DNA of 64,000 bases from Rhizobiales bacterium SYSU XM002 (GCA_009846685.1 VWVY01000004.1:248001-312000), one strand, 5' to 3'. Positions 32,147-40,419 are shown, numbered from the stretch's first letter. The notes: generated by a model from the sequence alone, not told the origin. Numbers and translations are program-made.

Positions 32147-32788
32147 ATGAACTGGGATCCCTCGGAAGGCTCGAAACGGCGCGGCTATCATCATGGCAAC
32201 CTGCGCGAGGCGTTGGTGGAGGCCGCTTTACGCCTGATCGGTGAGAAGGGCCCGGCCGGGTTCACCATCGCCGAGGCGGCCCGCGCAGCCGGCGTTTCGC
32301 CTGCCGCCCCCTATCGGCACTTCCGGGATCGCGAAGAGTTGATGGCCGATGTCGCCAAGCATGGCTTCGACGCTTTCGCGCTGGCATTGCGCCAGGCGTG
32401 GGATCGCGGGCGCCCCGATCCACGATCGGCGCTGCTGCGGGTAGGCATGGCCTATCTCGAATTCGCACGGAAAGAACCTGCCGCTTACAGTGCGATGTTC
32501 GAGACCCCATTTCCGGTTGAATGCCCGCCCGGCCTGCGAGCCGCCTCCGATGACGCCTTCGCCGTTCTGCGCGAGGCGTGCGACGCTGTGCTGGCGGACA
32601 TGCCGGCCGGCCGTCGCGCGCCAGGCCTCATGGTCGCATTGCATATCTGGTCGATGTCTCATGGCATCGCCGGCCTGTTCGCGCGGGGCGACGCAGCACG
32701 GCGCCCGCTGCCCATGAGCCCCGAGGACCTGCTCGAAGCAGGCGTCCGCGTTTATCTCGACGGACTTTCCGGCCGCTCGGCGAGCTAA
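32147..32788 (+). CDS. TetR/AcrR family transcriptional regulator
   Basis: A 213-residue regulator. Residues ~10-55 form the helix-turn-helix: GYHHGNLREALVEAALRLIGEKGPAGFTIAEAARAAGVSPAAPYRHF, which is very clear for the family. The C-terminal ligand-binding part resembles TetR_C_33 (WHG) proteins, with LVALHIWSMSHGIAGLF. The start at 32147 places the DNA-binding domain at the N-terminus. An ATG at 32108 is possible but adds unlike residues, and neither has a strong ribosome site. It likely represses the divergent MFS gene. The ligand is unknown. Confidence 0.9.
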   Translation: MNWDPSEGSKRRGYHHGNLREALVEAALRLIGEKGPAGFTIAEAARAAGVSPAAPYRHFRDREELMADVAKHGFDAFALALRQAWDRGRPDPRSALLRVGMAYLEFARKEPAAYSAMFETPFPVECPPGLRAASDDAFAVLREACDAVLADMPAGRRAPGLMVALHIWSMSHGIAGLFARGDAARRPLPMSPEDLLEAGVRVYLDGLSGRSAS

Positions 32789-32837
32789 CCAACTTGTAAT
32801 GCACCCCCACTTGACGGGACGCATCGTCGATGCCATT

Positions 32838-32864
32838 TATGTAAATGTGATTTACATTCACATA
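32838..32864. promoter_or_regulatory. 27-base near-perfect palindrome upstream of the DUF2852 gene
   Basis: The half-site TATGTAAATGTGA is mirrored by TTTACATTCACATA with 22 of 26 paired positions matching. The inner 19 bases (32839-32857) are perfect: ATGTAAAT, GTG, ATTTACAT. Each half contains a tandem TGTRAA/TGTRA pattern, suggesting four contacts by a dimer of dimers. It ends 11 bases before the preferred start codon, so a bound protein would cover the ribosome site region and probably the promoter. No match to a regulator motif I know; TyrR-type boxes have similar arms but a 6-base spacer. Confidence 0.6.
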
Positions 32865-32875
32865 TGGAGATGCAC

Positions 32876-33349
32876 ATGAACGGGTTGGTCTGGCGGCTGG
32901 ACGACTGGGGAAAGCCAGCATGGATCGCCGCAATGATCCTCGGATTCGTTGTCTTCTGGCCGATTGGCCTTTTCATCCTCTTTTACATGATCAGGAGTGG
33001 TCGCATGGGTTGCGGACATAGCTTTGGTCCCTGGAGCGAGCATCGCAAGGCTCGCTGGGACGCCAAGATGGAACGGATGCAGGAGAAGCTGGATCGCTGG
33101 CGGGCATTCCGCGAGCGGGCATTCAGCCCGGCACAGCAGCACGGCTTCGCGCCGAGCGGCAATCGCGCCTTCGACGAGTATCGCTCGGAAACGCTGCGGC
33201 GGCTGGAAGAGGAAGCGCAGGAGTTCCGCGATTTCCTCGACAATCTCCGCCACGCCAAGGACAAGGCCGAGTTCGATCAGTTCATGAACGATCGCCGTAC
33301 CCGACCCACCCCGCCGGCGAAGGACGACGAGGCGCCGCGCGCCTCCTGA
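32876..33349 (+). CDS. DUF2852 family membrane protein
   Basis: A 157-residue protein of the rhizobial DUF2852 family. One membrane segment lies at ~12-38 (PAWIAAMILGFVVFWPIGLFILFYMI). It is followed by a charged, helix-rich cytoplasmic tail with RWDAKMERMQEKLDRWR and FDEYRSETLRRLEEEAQEFRDFLDNL-type coiled coil, ending in a Pro/Lys-rich stretch. The function of the family is not known. The start at 32876 is preceded by GGAG with good spacing; ATGs at 32864 and 32870 are possible but lie at the edge of the palindrome. A strong terminator follows the stop, so it is a single-gene unit under its own operator. Confidence 0.85.
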   Translation: MNGLVWRLDDWGKPAWIAAMILGFVVFWPIGLFILFYMIRSGRMGCGHSFGPWSEHRKARWDAKMERMQEKLDRWRAFRERAFSPAQQHGFAPSGNRAFDEYRSETLRRLEEEAQEFRDFLDNLRHAKDKAEFDQFMNDRRTRPTPPAKDDEAPRAS

Positions 33350-33380
33350 CATCCCGCCGGGGTGCCCCCTACCCCACAAA

Positions 33381-33425
33381 CGGCGGAGAACGGCCGGGCC
33401 CCTTTCCCGGCCGTTTGCCGTTTTT
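33381..33425 (+). terminator. Rho-independent terminator after the DUF2852 gene
   Basis: AACGGCCGGG at 33389-33398 pairs perfectly with CCCGGCCGTT at 33406-33415. An outer CGGC/GCCG pairing extends the stem, and TTTTT follows at 33421-33425. The T-run is only on the plus strand, so it terminates the DUF2852 transcript and not the convergent LysE transcript. Confidence 0.85.
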
Positions 33426-33440
33426 ACCGGCAAGAAAGGG

Positions 33441-34052
33441 TCACCGCTCCGAGAGCGCGAGCCGTGTTCCCAAGGCGACAAACGCCGCCGCGAACGAGCG
33501 CCGCAGCCAGGTCATGATCGAGGGACGCGAGATGACATGGTCGCGCATCGCGGCGGCGAAGAGCCCGTAGAGCGCGAAGACCACAAAGGTCATCGCCATG
33601 AAGACGCCGCTCAGCACCGACATCTCCACAAGCGGGCTGGCCGCATCCTTGGTCAGGAACTGCGGCAGGAACGCCACGAAGAAAATCGTCAGCTTGGGGT
33701 TGAGGATATTGATGGCGATACCGTCCGCCATCACGCGCATCGGTGTACGTCTCGCTGTGCGCCCGTCGATCTTCAGCGTCCCGTGCTCCTTCAGCGTCTG
33801 CCAAGCCATGAAGAGGAGATAGGCGACGCCGGCATATTTCACCGCATCGTAAAGCAGCGCCGAGGTGTGCATCAACGCCGCGAGCCCCATCATCGCCGCG
33901 AGCAGATGCGGCACGATGCCGATGGTGCAGGCGAAGGCCGCGAGCACGCTCGCCCGCCCGCCCGCGCCAAGCCCTGTCGCGATGGTGTAGATCGCCCCCG
34001 CACCCGGCGAGACAACGACGATGAAGGACGTGAGCAGGAATTCGGGGGACAT
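33441..34052 (-). CDS. LysE/RhtB family amino acid exporter
   Basis: A 203-residue membrane protein with six predicted helices. The family N-terminus FIVVVSPGAGAIYTIATGLGAGGRAS is present, then the central loop ILNPKLTIFFVAFLPQFL, a strong LysE/RhtB signature. These carriers export amino acids such as lysine, homoserine, threonine or leucine. The substrate cannot be inferred. The length is usual for the family. The ribosome site upstream of the ATG is weak (GGG). The gene converges on DUF2852, with the one-sided terminator between them. Confidence 0.9.
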   Translation of the reverse strand: MSPEFLLTSFIVVVSPGAGAIYTIATGLGAGGRASVLAAFACTIGIVPHLLAAMMGLAALMHTSALLYDAVKYAGVAYLLFMAWQTLKEHGTLKIDGRTARRTPMRVMADGIAINILNPKLTIFFVAFLPQFLTKDAASPLVEMSVLSGVFMAMTFVVFALYGLFAAAMRDHVISRPSIMTWLRRSFAAAFVALGTRLALSER

Positions 34053-34120
34053 CGGGAACCCAAAATCGCGGAGGATCGCAAGAAAGGGCAGCCGTCAAGG
34101 CTACCCGCGAAAGCACCGGG

Positions 34121-34258
34121 TCAACGACAGGAGTTGGAGCTTGTCGAGCAGCGCTGCTGGAACCGCTGCTTGTGCGGGTCGGCTGATGCCGAAGTTACGG
34201 CAGCGATCGTGGAAATCGCGAAAACAGAAAGAAACGTGAGCGCAACAAGCTTCTTCAT
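34121..34258 (-). CDS. Small secreted protein, 45 residues
   Basis: The ATG at 34258 has a good AGGAG site seven bases upstream. The protein starts MKKLVALTFLSVFAISTIAA, a clear Sec signal peptide with predicted cleavage after SASA. The mature part is only about 19 residues, DPHKQRFQQRCSTSSNSCR, basic and with two cysteines that could form a disulfide. No family was recognised. It lies between lysE and rpoD on the minus strand, 113 bases downstream of the rpoD stop. Short secreted Cys-containing proteins of this kind are easily missed by automatic calling. Its role is unknown. Confidence 0.65.
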   Translation of the reverse strand: MKKLVALTFLSVFAISTIAAVTSASADPHKQRFQQRCSTSSNSCR

Positions 34259-34371
34259 AGGCATCTCCTGAGGAATCAATGCCTCTTCCCCACCCGTGAT
34301 TCGCAACGCTGGCGACCAGAGCGGAAAGGGCAGAAAATCAGATTCCTCTTCCCTGCCCTTGTCAATCGCCC

Positions 34372-36390
34372 TCAATTGTCGAGGAAGCTCCTCAGCTTCC
34401 GGCTCCGGCTCGGGTGCTTGAGCTTGCGAAGCGCCTTTGCCTCGATCTGCCGGATGCGCTCGCGCGTCACCGAGAACTGCTGACCGACCTCTTCGAGCGT
34501 GTGATCGGTGTTCATGCCGATGCCGAAACGCATGCGCAACACGCGCTCTTCACGCGGGGTGAGCGAGGCGAGCACGCGCGTCGTGGTCTCGCGCAGATTG
34601 CTCTGGATCGCCGCGTCGATGGGCAGGATGGCGTTCTTGTCCTCGATGAAATCGCCGAGGTGGCTGTCTTCCTCGTCGCCGATCGGCGTTTCCAAGGAGA
34701 TCGGCTCCTTGGCGATTTTGAGCACCTTGCGCACTTTTTCGAGCGGCATAGCGAGCTTCTCGGCCAGTTCCTCCGGGGTCGGCTCGCGGCCGATCTCGTG
34801 CAGCATCTGGCGCGAGGTGCGGACGATCTTGTTGATCGTCTCGATCATATGCACCGGAATGCGGATGGTGCGGGCCTGATCGGCGATCGAACGCGTGATC
34901 GCCTGCCGGATCCACCATGTCGCGTAGGTCGAAAACTTGTAGCCACGGCGGTATTCGAACTTATCGACCGCCTTCATCAACCCGATGTTGCCTTCCTGGA
35001 TGAGATCGAGGAACTGCAGGCCGCGGTTGGTGTATTTCTTGGCGATGGAGATCACGAGGCGCAGGTTGGCCTCGACCATCTCCTTCTTCGCCTGCCGGGC
35101 CTCGCGCTCGCCCTTCTGCACGGTCAGCACGATCTTGCGGTATTCGCCGATCTCGAGGCCGGTTTCCGAAGCGAGCGCCTGAATCTCCCCGCGCATGTCC
35201 TTGATGCGTTCAAGCTCGGCACCGACGAAATCCTTCCACCCCTTGGTGGTGAACTTCGAGACGCGCAGAATCCACTTCGGATCGAGTTCCGAGCCCTGAT
35301 AGTGCTTGAGGAACTCGGCGCGGTCGACGCCATAGCTCTCGCCAAGCCGGAGCAGGCGGCTTTCGAGGCCGATCAGGCGCTTGTTGATGTCATAAAGCTG
35401 CTCGACCAACGCATCGATGCGGTTCTGGTTGAGCGAGAGCGACTTCACATCGGCGATGATGTCGTCCTTCAGCTTCTTGTATTTCCGCTCCTGCGCCGGC
35501 GACAACTTGGTGGACTGGAGCTTGTTCTCGATGTCCTGATCCTGAAGCCGGCGGAGCTTCTTGTAGTTGTCGGCGATGTTGTTGAAGGTTTCGAGCACCT
35601 TCGGCTTCAACTCGGTTTCCATCGCCGAGAGCGAGACGCCGCCGTCGAACTCATCGTCATCGCTATCAGGCTCCGGCGCGGCTTCACGCGGCTCACCATC
35701 CTCGTCCTCGTCATCGCGACGAGCCTTGGGCGCCTCTTCTTCGTCGAGATCGGAGTCACCCGTCTCGACCTTGGGCGCGCCCTTGCCATCAGGGCCAGCA
35801 TAGGTGGCCTCGAGGTCGATGACATCGCGCAGGAGCGTCTTGCCCTCCTCCAGCTCGTCGCGCCAGATGATGATGGCCTGGAAAGTCAGCGGGCTTTCAC
35901 AGAGCCCGGCAATCATCGCCTCGCGACCGGCCTCGATGCGCTTGGCGATGGCAATCTCACCCTCGCGCGAGAGAAGTTCCACCGACCCCATTTCGCGCAG
36001 ATACATGCGCACGGGATCGTCGGTACGGTCGAGCGGCTCCGACGAGCGTTCGGATTTGACGACGGCCTTCGAGGTCGGCGCGGATTCCTCCGCGTCGTCG
36101 TCGGAATCATCGCCCGCATCGGCGTTGTTCTCGCCTTCCTCGGCATCCTCGTTCTCGACGACGTTGATGCCCATCTCGTTGAAGAGAGCGTAGATGTCCT
36201 CGATCTGGTCCGAGTTGACCTCTTCCTGCGGCATGACCGCGTTGATCTCGTCGATCGTGACATAGCCGCGCTTCTTGGCGAGCTTGATCAGCCTTTTGAC
36301 GGCGGCATCGGAAACGTCGATCAGCGGCGCATCGGGCGCATCGGTCCCCTGATTCGCCGCTTCGTCTTTCTTGACCGGTTTCGTTGCCAT
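34372..36390 (-). CDS. rpoD: RNA polymerase primary sigma factor sigma-70
   Basis: A 672-residue housekeeping sigma factor. Region 1.1 covers ~20-95 ([23 protein letters not shown]), followed by an acidic non-conserved insertion (~90-260) that is normal for alphaproteobacteria. Region 2 holds [39 protein letters not shown] and [14 protein letters not shown] for -10 recognition, region 3 follows, and region 4 has [19 protein letters not shown] with [15 protein letters not shown] for -35 binding. It directs transcription of most genes. It lies downstream of dnaG in the macromolecular synthesis order. A DnaA-box-like sequence is found 86 bases upstream of the start. Confidence 0.98.
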   Translation of the reverse strand: MATKPVKKDEAANQGTDAPDAPLIDVSDAAVKRLIKLAKKRGYVTIDEINAVMPQEEVNSDQIEDIYALFNEMGINVVENEDAEEGENNADAGDDSDDDAEESAPTSKAVVKSERSSEPLDRTDDPVRMYLREMGSVELLSREGEIAIAKRIEAGREAMIAGLCESPLTFQAIIIWRDELEEGKTLLRDVIDLEATYAGPDGKGAPKVETGDSDLDEEEAPKARRDDEDEDGEPREAAPEPDSDDDEFDGGVSLSAMETELKPKVLETFNNIADNYKKLRRLQDQDIENKLQSTKLSPAQERKYKKLKDDIIADVKSLSLNQNRIDALVEQLYDINKRLIGLESRLLRLGESYGVDRAEFLKHYQGSELDPKWILRVSKFTTKGWKDFVGAELERIKDMRGEIQALASETGLEIGEYRKIVLTVQKGEREARQAKKEMVEANLRLVISIAKKYTNRGLQFLDLIQEGNIGLMKAVDKFEYRRGYKFSTYATWWIRQAITRSIADQARTIRIPVHMIETINKIVRTSRQMLHEIGREPTPEELAEKLAMPLEKVRKVLKIAKEPISLETPIGDEEDSHLGDFIEDKNAILPIDAAIQSNLRETTTRVLASLTPREERVLRMRFGIGMNTDHTLEEVGQQFSVTRERIRQIEAKALRKLKHPSRSRKLRSFLDN

Positions 36391-36575
36391 TCCGTCGTGT
36401 CCCGAGCCCTGAGGCGCATCCGCCTCGCTGCTGTGTCTTTGCCATATTCGCTATGCGAACCGGCTTAACGATCTATTATCCACGATGCGCTGCGCGCACC
36501 GGCTGGCTGTCCGAATGCGAAACAAGCCCCGATTGTCATTGCCACCCCGTGCAATGGCCGTGCCTGCCCCGCGCC
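36391..36575 (-). other. rpoD leader region with a DnaA-box-like site
   Basis: This 185-base gap between dnaG and rpoD should hold the rpoD promoter. TTATCCACG at 36476-36484 matches the DnaA box consensus TTATCCACA at eight of nine positions. On the coding strand the same site reads with a GATAAT that could serve as a -10 element, but no good -35 was found 16-18 bases away. Confidence 0.4.
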
Positions 36576-38444
36576 TCACTCTTCCTCCAGCAATGCTTCG
36601 CGCCGCTGGAGAAGCGCCCGGAGGCGTTCAAACCTCTCCTCGCCTCCGTTGGCGGCAAAATCAAGAGAAAGTGAGTCGATTTCGGTATTTAGGAACGATT
36701 GTCGGCTGTGCAAGTGGGCAGCCTCACGCCATGCCGCCAGTGCATGCGCAAAATCTGCACCGGGCTGCGCCCATTTCTCGATGGTTGCCGCTTCGCCGAC
36801 AAGCCGCAGATCTTCCGCATGGCCATGTTCGGCGAGCCGTTCGGAAAGCGGGCGCGCTTCCGTCAGATCGTCAGAGGCGCGCGCGGCGGCATCGAGAATC
36901 GCGGAACGCAGGCGCCGTGCTGAACCATGCTCGAAGAGGAGTTCCGCAAAGGTTTCGGCCTCGGCCTCGACGATCCCCGGATGATGGACCGGAGCGAGCA
37001 CCAGCGCCGCTTCGCGCGGCATGACCCGCACCGCCTTCTGCAGGAGCGCGCTACGCAGAAGCCCGGAACTCGGTTGCAGCGGCGGCACGAAGGCACCGGA
37101 GGGTCCGTTTCTCCGGCCACCTTCGGCACGCCCTCGCCCTTCTGCGCGCCCAGCCGGTTGTCCCCCGCGCCGTTGCGGCTGGAACAACTCGTTGACCCGC
37201 TCGCGCATCGCCTGCCTGTAGTGGCGTTTGAGATCCTCGTCCGCGATCTGCGCCACCGCGCCGAACAGCCGCTTCTCGCAATCGGCGCGCTGCTCCGGCG
37301 TTTCGAGCGGCGCCCGCTGTGTCTCGCGCTCGAACAGCACCTCGACCAGCGGTCGCGGCTTGTCGAGCGCGGCACGCAAGGCCTCGGCACCTTGCGAGCG
37401 CAGCATGTCATCCGGGTCCTGCCCGCCCGGCAGGAAACAGAAGCGCAACGTCTTGCCCGCCGACAACCCCGGCAGCGCGACATCGATGGCGCGGTAGGCA
37501 GCGCGCAGCCCCGCCTTGTCGCCATCGAAACAAAGGATCGGCTCCGGCGCGATCCGCCAGATCAACGCCAGTTGCTCCTCGGTGAGCGCGGTGCCGAGCG
37601 GCGCGACAGCGTTCTGAAGACCGGCCCGGTCGAGCGCGATGCAATCGACATAGCCCTCGACGACATGGAGCGTTCCGGCATCATGGGCTGGTTTGCGAGC
37701 GCGATTGAGATTGTAGAGGTTCGCGCCCTTGTGGAAGATCGGTGTCTCGGGGGAGTTGAGGTATTTCGCCTGCGCGTCCTTCTGGAGCGCGCGTCCGCCG
37801 AAAGCAATGATCCGCCCCTTGGCATCATGGATCGGGAACATCACCCGGTCGCGGAACCGGTCATAGGCGACGGGATTGTCCTCGAGCTGGATGAGGAGCC
37901 CCGCCTCGACCATCACCTCGACCGGCACATCCTTGCCCGCGAGGTAATCGCGCAACCCGTGCCGGTCGTTCGGTGCGTAGCCGAGGCCGAAACGCTCGGC
38001 CACCGCCCCGACAAGCCCACGCGAGGAGAGATACTCCCGGGCCTCGCGCGCCTTGGGGCTCTTCAGTTCCTCGCGAAAATACTGCTGCGCCAGCGCCATC
38101 GCATCGTAGAGGCCGAGACGCTTCTTCTCGCGCACCTCGGCATCCGGCGTCGCAACGGGAAGGATCACGCCCGCCTCCGCCGCGAGCCGCTCGACCGCCT
38201 CGGTGAAGGAAAGGCCCTCGGCTTCCATCAGGAAGGTGAAGATGTCGCCGTTCCGGCCCGAGGAGAAATCGAACCACGCCTGCTTCTGGTCGTTGACGAA
38301 GAAGGAGGGCGTCCGCTCGGCGTTGAAGGGCGAAAGCCCCTTCCACTCGCGCCCCGCCTTCTGCAACTTCACGCGCCGCCCCACCACCGCAGAGGCCGGC
38401 AGGCGGGATTTGATATCCTCAAGAATGGAGGGTGGGTAGCGCAT
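36576..38444 (-). CDS. dnaG: DNA primase
   Basis: A 622-residue primase that makes RNA primers at the replication fork. The N-terminus MRYPPSILEDIKSRLPASAVVGRRVKL is the alphaproteobacterial form. The expected CHC2 zinc-finger cysteines appear replaced: the segment that should read C-x2-H...C-x2-C has KAGREWKGLSPFNAERTPSFFVN and shows no cysteines. This atypical finger is also seen in other rhizobial primases, as far as I recall. The TOPRIM domain carries VVEGYVDCIALDRAG and FDGDKAGLRAA with the catalytic acidic residues. The C-terminal ~150 residues bind the helicase. The start was set by the family N-terminus despite a poor ribosome site. A perfect DnaA box and a long palindrome lie just upstream. 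Confidence 0.97.
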   Translation of the reverse strand: MRYPPSILEDIKSRLPASAVVGRRVKLQKAGREWKGLSPFNAERTPSFFVNDQKQAWFDFSSGRNGDIFTFLMEAEGLSFTEAVERLAAEAGVILPVATPDAEVREKKRLGLYDAMALAQQYFREELKSPKAREAREYLSSRGLVGAVAERFGLGYAPNDRHGLRDYLAGKDVPVEVMVEAGLLIQLEDNPVAYDRFRDRVMFPIHDAKGRIIAFGGRALQKDAQAKYLNSPETPIFHKGANLYNLNRARKPAHDAGTLHVVEGYVDCIALDRAGLQNAVAPLGTALTEEQLALIWRIAPEPILCFDGDKAGLRAAYRAIDVALPGLSAGKTLRFCFLPGGQDPDDMLRSQGAEALRAALDKPRPLVEVLFERETQRAPLETPEQRADCEKRLFGAVAQIADEDLKRHYRQAMRERVNELFQPQRRGGQPAGRAEGRGRAEGGRRNGPSGAFVPPLQPSSGLLRSALLQKAVRVMPREAALVLAPVHHPGIVEAEAETFAELLFEHGSARRLRSAILDAAARASDDLTEARPLSERLAEHGHAEDLRLVGEAATIEKWAQPGADFAHALAAWREAAHLHSRQSFLNTEIDSLSLDFAANGGEERFERLRALLQRREALLEEE

Positions 38445-38501
38445 GAAAAAGGAAGATCGCCTGTCTTTGAGAGGCCGCAAGGCAGCACATCACAATCCCC
38501 A

Positions 38502-38510
38502 TTATCCACA
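38502..38510. promoter_or_regulatory. Consensus DnaA box upstream of dnaG
   Basis: TTATCCACA is an exact match to the high-affinity DnaA box. It lies 58-66 bases before the dnaG start codon, next to the palindrome at 38519-38546. A single 9-base match can occur by chance in 64 kb, but its place in the primase leader, with a near match before rpoD, makes a replication-linked control site plausible. No cluster of boxes or AT-rich unwinding region is present, so it is not an origin. Confidence 0.45.
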
Positions 38511-38518
38511 GGGTTGGC

Positions 38519-38546
38519 AAGATTGCATGGCAGTTCATGCAATCTT
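38519..38546. repeat. Perfect 11+11-base palindrome between yqeY and dnaG
   Basis: AAGATTGCATG and CATGCAATCTT flank a 6-base GCAGTT. It lies 75-102 bases before the dnaG start and 53 bases after the yqeY stop. No T-run follows on the minus strand, so it is unlikely to be a simple terminator. It may be an operator or an mRNA stem-loop separating expression of the two genes. Confidence 0.55.
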
Positions 38547-38598
38547 CACAATTATGCATATCGCACTGAAATAACCTGCATTTCCTGCGTAAGTAGTT

Positions 38599-39051
38599 TC
38601 AGGCCGAGAGTGCAGCCTTCACCAATCCGCTTGCCTTGCCGAAATCCATTTGCCCGGCGAATCGCTCCCTGAGATGGGCGATTACCTTACCCATGTCCTT
38701 CATGCCTGCGGCACCGGTCTCGGCAATCGCGGCGGCGATGGCGGCCTTGGTCTCGGCCTCGTCGAGCTGTTTGGGCAGGAAGGACTGGATGACGGCGATC
38801 TCGCCCTCCTCGTTGGCGGCGAGTTCGGGGCGACTGTTCTCGCGGTAGATCGTCGCGGATTCCTGCCGCTGCTTGATCATCTTCTGGAGGAGCGCAAGAA
38901 TTTCGTCGTTGGTCGCGGCTTCCTTGCCGGCGCCGCGCGCCTCGATATCCTTGTCCTTGATCGCGGCCTGGATCAGGCGAATGGCGCCAAGACGCGGCTT
39001 GTCGCCGGCCTTCATCGCTTCCTTCAGCGCCGTGGTGAATTGCTCGCGCAT
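38599..39051 (-). CDS. yqeY: GatB/YqeY domain protein
   Basis: A 150-residue cytoplasmic protein of the YqeY family. It begins MREQFTTALKEAMKAGDKPRLGAIRLI and contains EILALLQKMIKQRQES and the end region MGKVIAHLRERFAGQMDFGKASGLVKAAL, all typical. The family resembles the tail domain of the GatB subunit that contacts tRNA during amidation, but the free protein has no settled function. A GGAGAAGAG site lies directly before the ATG. It is the first gene of the yqeY-dnaG-rpoD series on the minus strand and diverges from carA; this arrangement is common in alphaproteobacteria. Confidence 0.93.
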   Translation of the reverse strand: MREQFTTALKEAMKAGDKPRLGAIRLIQAAIKDKDIEARGAGKEAATNDEILALLQKMIKQRQESATIYRENSRPELAANEEGEIAVIQSFLPKQLDEAETKAAIAAAIAETGAAGMKDMGKVIAHLRERFAGQMDFGKASGLVKAALSA

Positions 39052-39099
39052 CTCTCTTCTCCTCGCCCGGATTCGCAGGCTCGCGCCCGAAAACGGGAA

Positions 39100-39133
39100 T
39101 TGACGTTGTCGCCGCCGTTCCTTATCGAACGGC
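39100..39133 (+). promoter_or_regulatory. Candidate carA promoter with overlapping palindrome
   Basis: TTGACG at 39100-39105 and TATCGA at 39123-39128 are separated by 17 bases, a reasonable sigma-70 promoter about 80 bases before the carA start. GCCGTTC at 39114-39120 and GAACGGC at 39127-39133 form perfect 7-base inverted arms that overlap the -10 element, so a bound repressor could block it. The arms do not match the direct-repeat LexA box of alphaproteobacteria. Confidence 0.42.
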
Positions 39134-39207
39134 AAATGCCGTCGCGCGGGCCGCTGAATTTCGCGGATCCGCCCTCATCATACGAGCACCTGCCGAGAGC
39201 CCCTGCC

Positions 39208-40419
39208 ATGACAATGCCGGATCTGCAATCCGAAAACAGCACGCTGACGCCTGCCCCCTGGACGGAAACGCGCCCGACAGCACTTCTCGTGCTCGCCGAC
39301 GGCACCATGATCGAGGGGCGCGGCATCGGCGCCATGGGCGAGGGACGCGGCGAGATCTGCTTCAACACCGCGATGACGGGCTATCAGGAAATCCTGACCG
39401 ACCCTTCCTACTCGGGCCAGATCATCACCTTCACCTTCCCGCACATCGGCAACGTGGGCGTGAACGAGGAAGACATCGAGACGGTCAACATGGCCCGCAC
39501 CGCCGCGACCGGCATCGTTTTGGCTACCGATATTTCCGAGCCCTCGAATTACCGCGCACTCCAGCATTTCGATGCCTGGCTGAAGAAGCGCAACATCGTG
39601 GGCATCGCCGGCGTGGATACGCGCGCGCTGACGGCGCTGATCCGCGACAAAGGCATGCAGAACGCGATCGTTGCGCATGACCCGGAAGGATTCTTCGACC
39701 GTAACGCGCTCAAGAAGGCAGCGAAAGAACTGCCGTCAATGGCCGGGCTCGATCTCGTGCCGGGTGTCACCGGCGCCCAGCGTTACGACTGGGACGAGAC
39801 GATCTGGCAGTGGAACAAGGGCTACGGCAAGCAGCAAACACCGGAATTCCATGTCGTCGCCCTCGATTACGGTGTGAAACGTAACATCCTGCGCCTGCTC
39901 GCCGACCGCGGTTGCAAGGTGACCGTGCTGCCGCCGACTGCGCCGGCCGCGGATATTCTCGCGCTCAAGCCCGACGGCGTCTTTCTCGCCAATGGTCCGG
40001 GTGACCCGGCCGCGACCGGACAATACGCCGTGCCGACCATCAAGGCCGTGCTCGACGCGAAAATCCCGACTTTCGGCATCTGCCTCGGCCATCAGATGCT
40101 GGCGCTCGCCATCGGCGCCTCGACGATGAAAATGGCACAGGGCCATCACGGCGCAAACCACCCGGTGAAGGAACATGCGACCGGCAAGGTCGAGATCGTC
40201 TCGATGAACCACGGCTTCGCGGTCGATCCCAAGACACTGCCGAAAAACGCCGAGGAGACGCATGTCTCGCTGTTCGACGGTTCGAACTGTGGTATCCGCC
40301 TCACCGATCGCCCCGCTTTCTCGGTGCAGCAGCACCCCGAGGCCTCGCCGGGCCCGCAGGACAGCCACTACCTCTTCGACCGTTTCATCGAGATGATGCG
40401 TAAGGCCAAGGGAGCCTGA
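39208..40419 (+). CDS. carA: Carbamoyl-phosphate synthase small (glutaminase) subunit
   Basis: A 403-residue subunit that frees ammonia from glutamine for carbamoyl phosphate synthesis, feeding arginine and pyrimidine pathways. The N-terminal domain has GEICFNTAMTGYQEILTDPSY and SGQIITFTFPHIGN. The class I glutaminase domain has VALDYGVKRNILRLL, the nucleophile cysteine in FGICLGHQM, and the catalytic histidine/glutamate in QQHPEASPGP. The start at 39208 (MTMPDLQ) is one of two close ATGs. The gene is divergent from yqeY. carB lies about 4.8 kb downstream, separated by cytochrome, methyltransferase and envelope genes, so the two subunits are not in one operon here. Confidence 0.98.
   Translation: MTMPDLQSENSTLTPAPWTETRPTALLVLADGTMIEGRGIGAMGEGRGEICFNTAMTGYQEILTDPSYSGQIITFTFPHIGNVGVNEEDIETVNMARTAATGIVLATDISEPSNYRALQHFDAWLKKRNIVGIAGVDTRALTALIRDKGMQNAIVAHDPEGFFDRNALKKAAKELPSMAGLDLVPGVTGAQRYDWDETIWQWNKGYGKQQTPEFHVVALDYGVKRNILRLLADRGCKVTVLPPTAPAADILALKPDGVFLANGPGDPAATGQYAVPTIKAVLDAKIPTFGICLGHQMLALAIGASTMKMAQGHHGANHPVKEHATGKVEIVSMNHGFAVDPKTLPKNAEETHVSLFDGSNCGIRLTDRPAFSVQQHPEASPGPQDSHYLFDRFIEMMRKAKGA

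Noticed and set aside
34326-34360. Hairpin AAGGGCAG/CTGCCCTT after rpoD as a terminator
   Set aside because: The loop is 19 bases and no U-run follows on the minus strand.
34414-36468. A 684-codon open frame on the plus strand opposite rpoD
   Set aside because: It mirrors the rpoD codon pattern in GC-rich DNA, has no recognisable domain, and rpoD on the other strand is certain.
38502-38546. Replication origin at the DnaA box near dnaG
   Set aside because: Only one perfect box, no box cluster and no AT-rich unwinding region.
36927-38672. A 581-codon open frame on the plus strand opposite dnaG
   Set aside because: Antisense shadow of dnaG with Arg-rich low-complexity translation and no domain.
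39114-39133. LexA (SOS) box reading of the carA palindrome
   Set aside because: Alphaproteobacterial LexA binds direct GTTC-N7-GTTC repeats; this is an inverted GTTC/GAAC arrangement.
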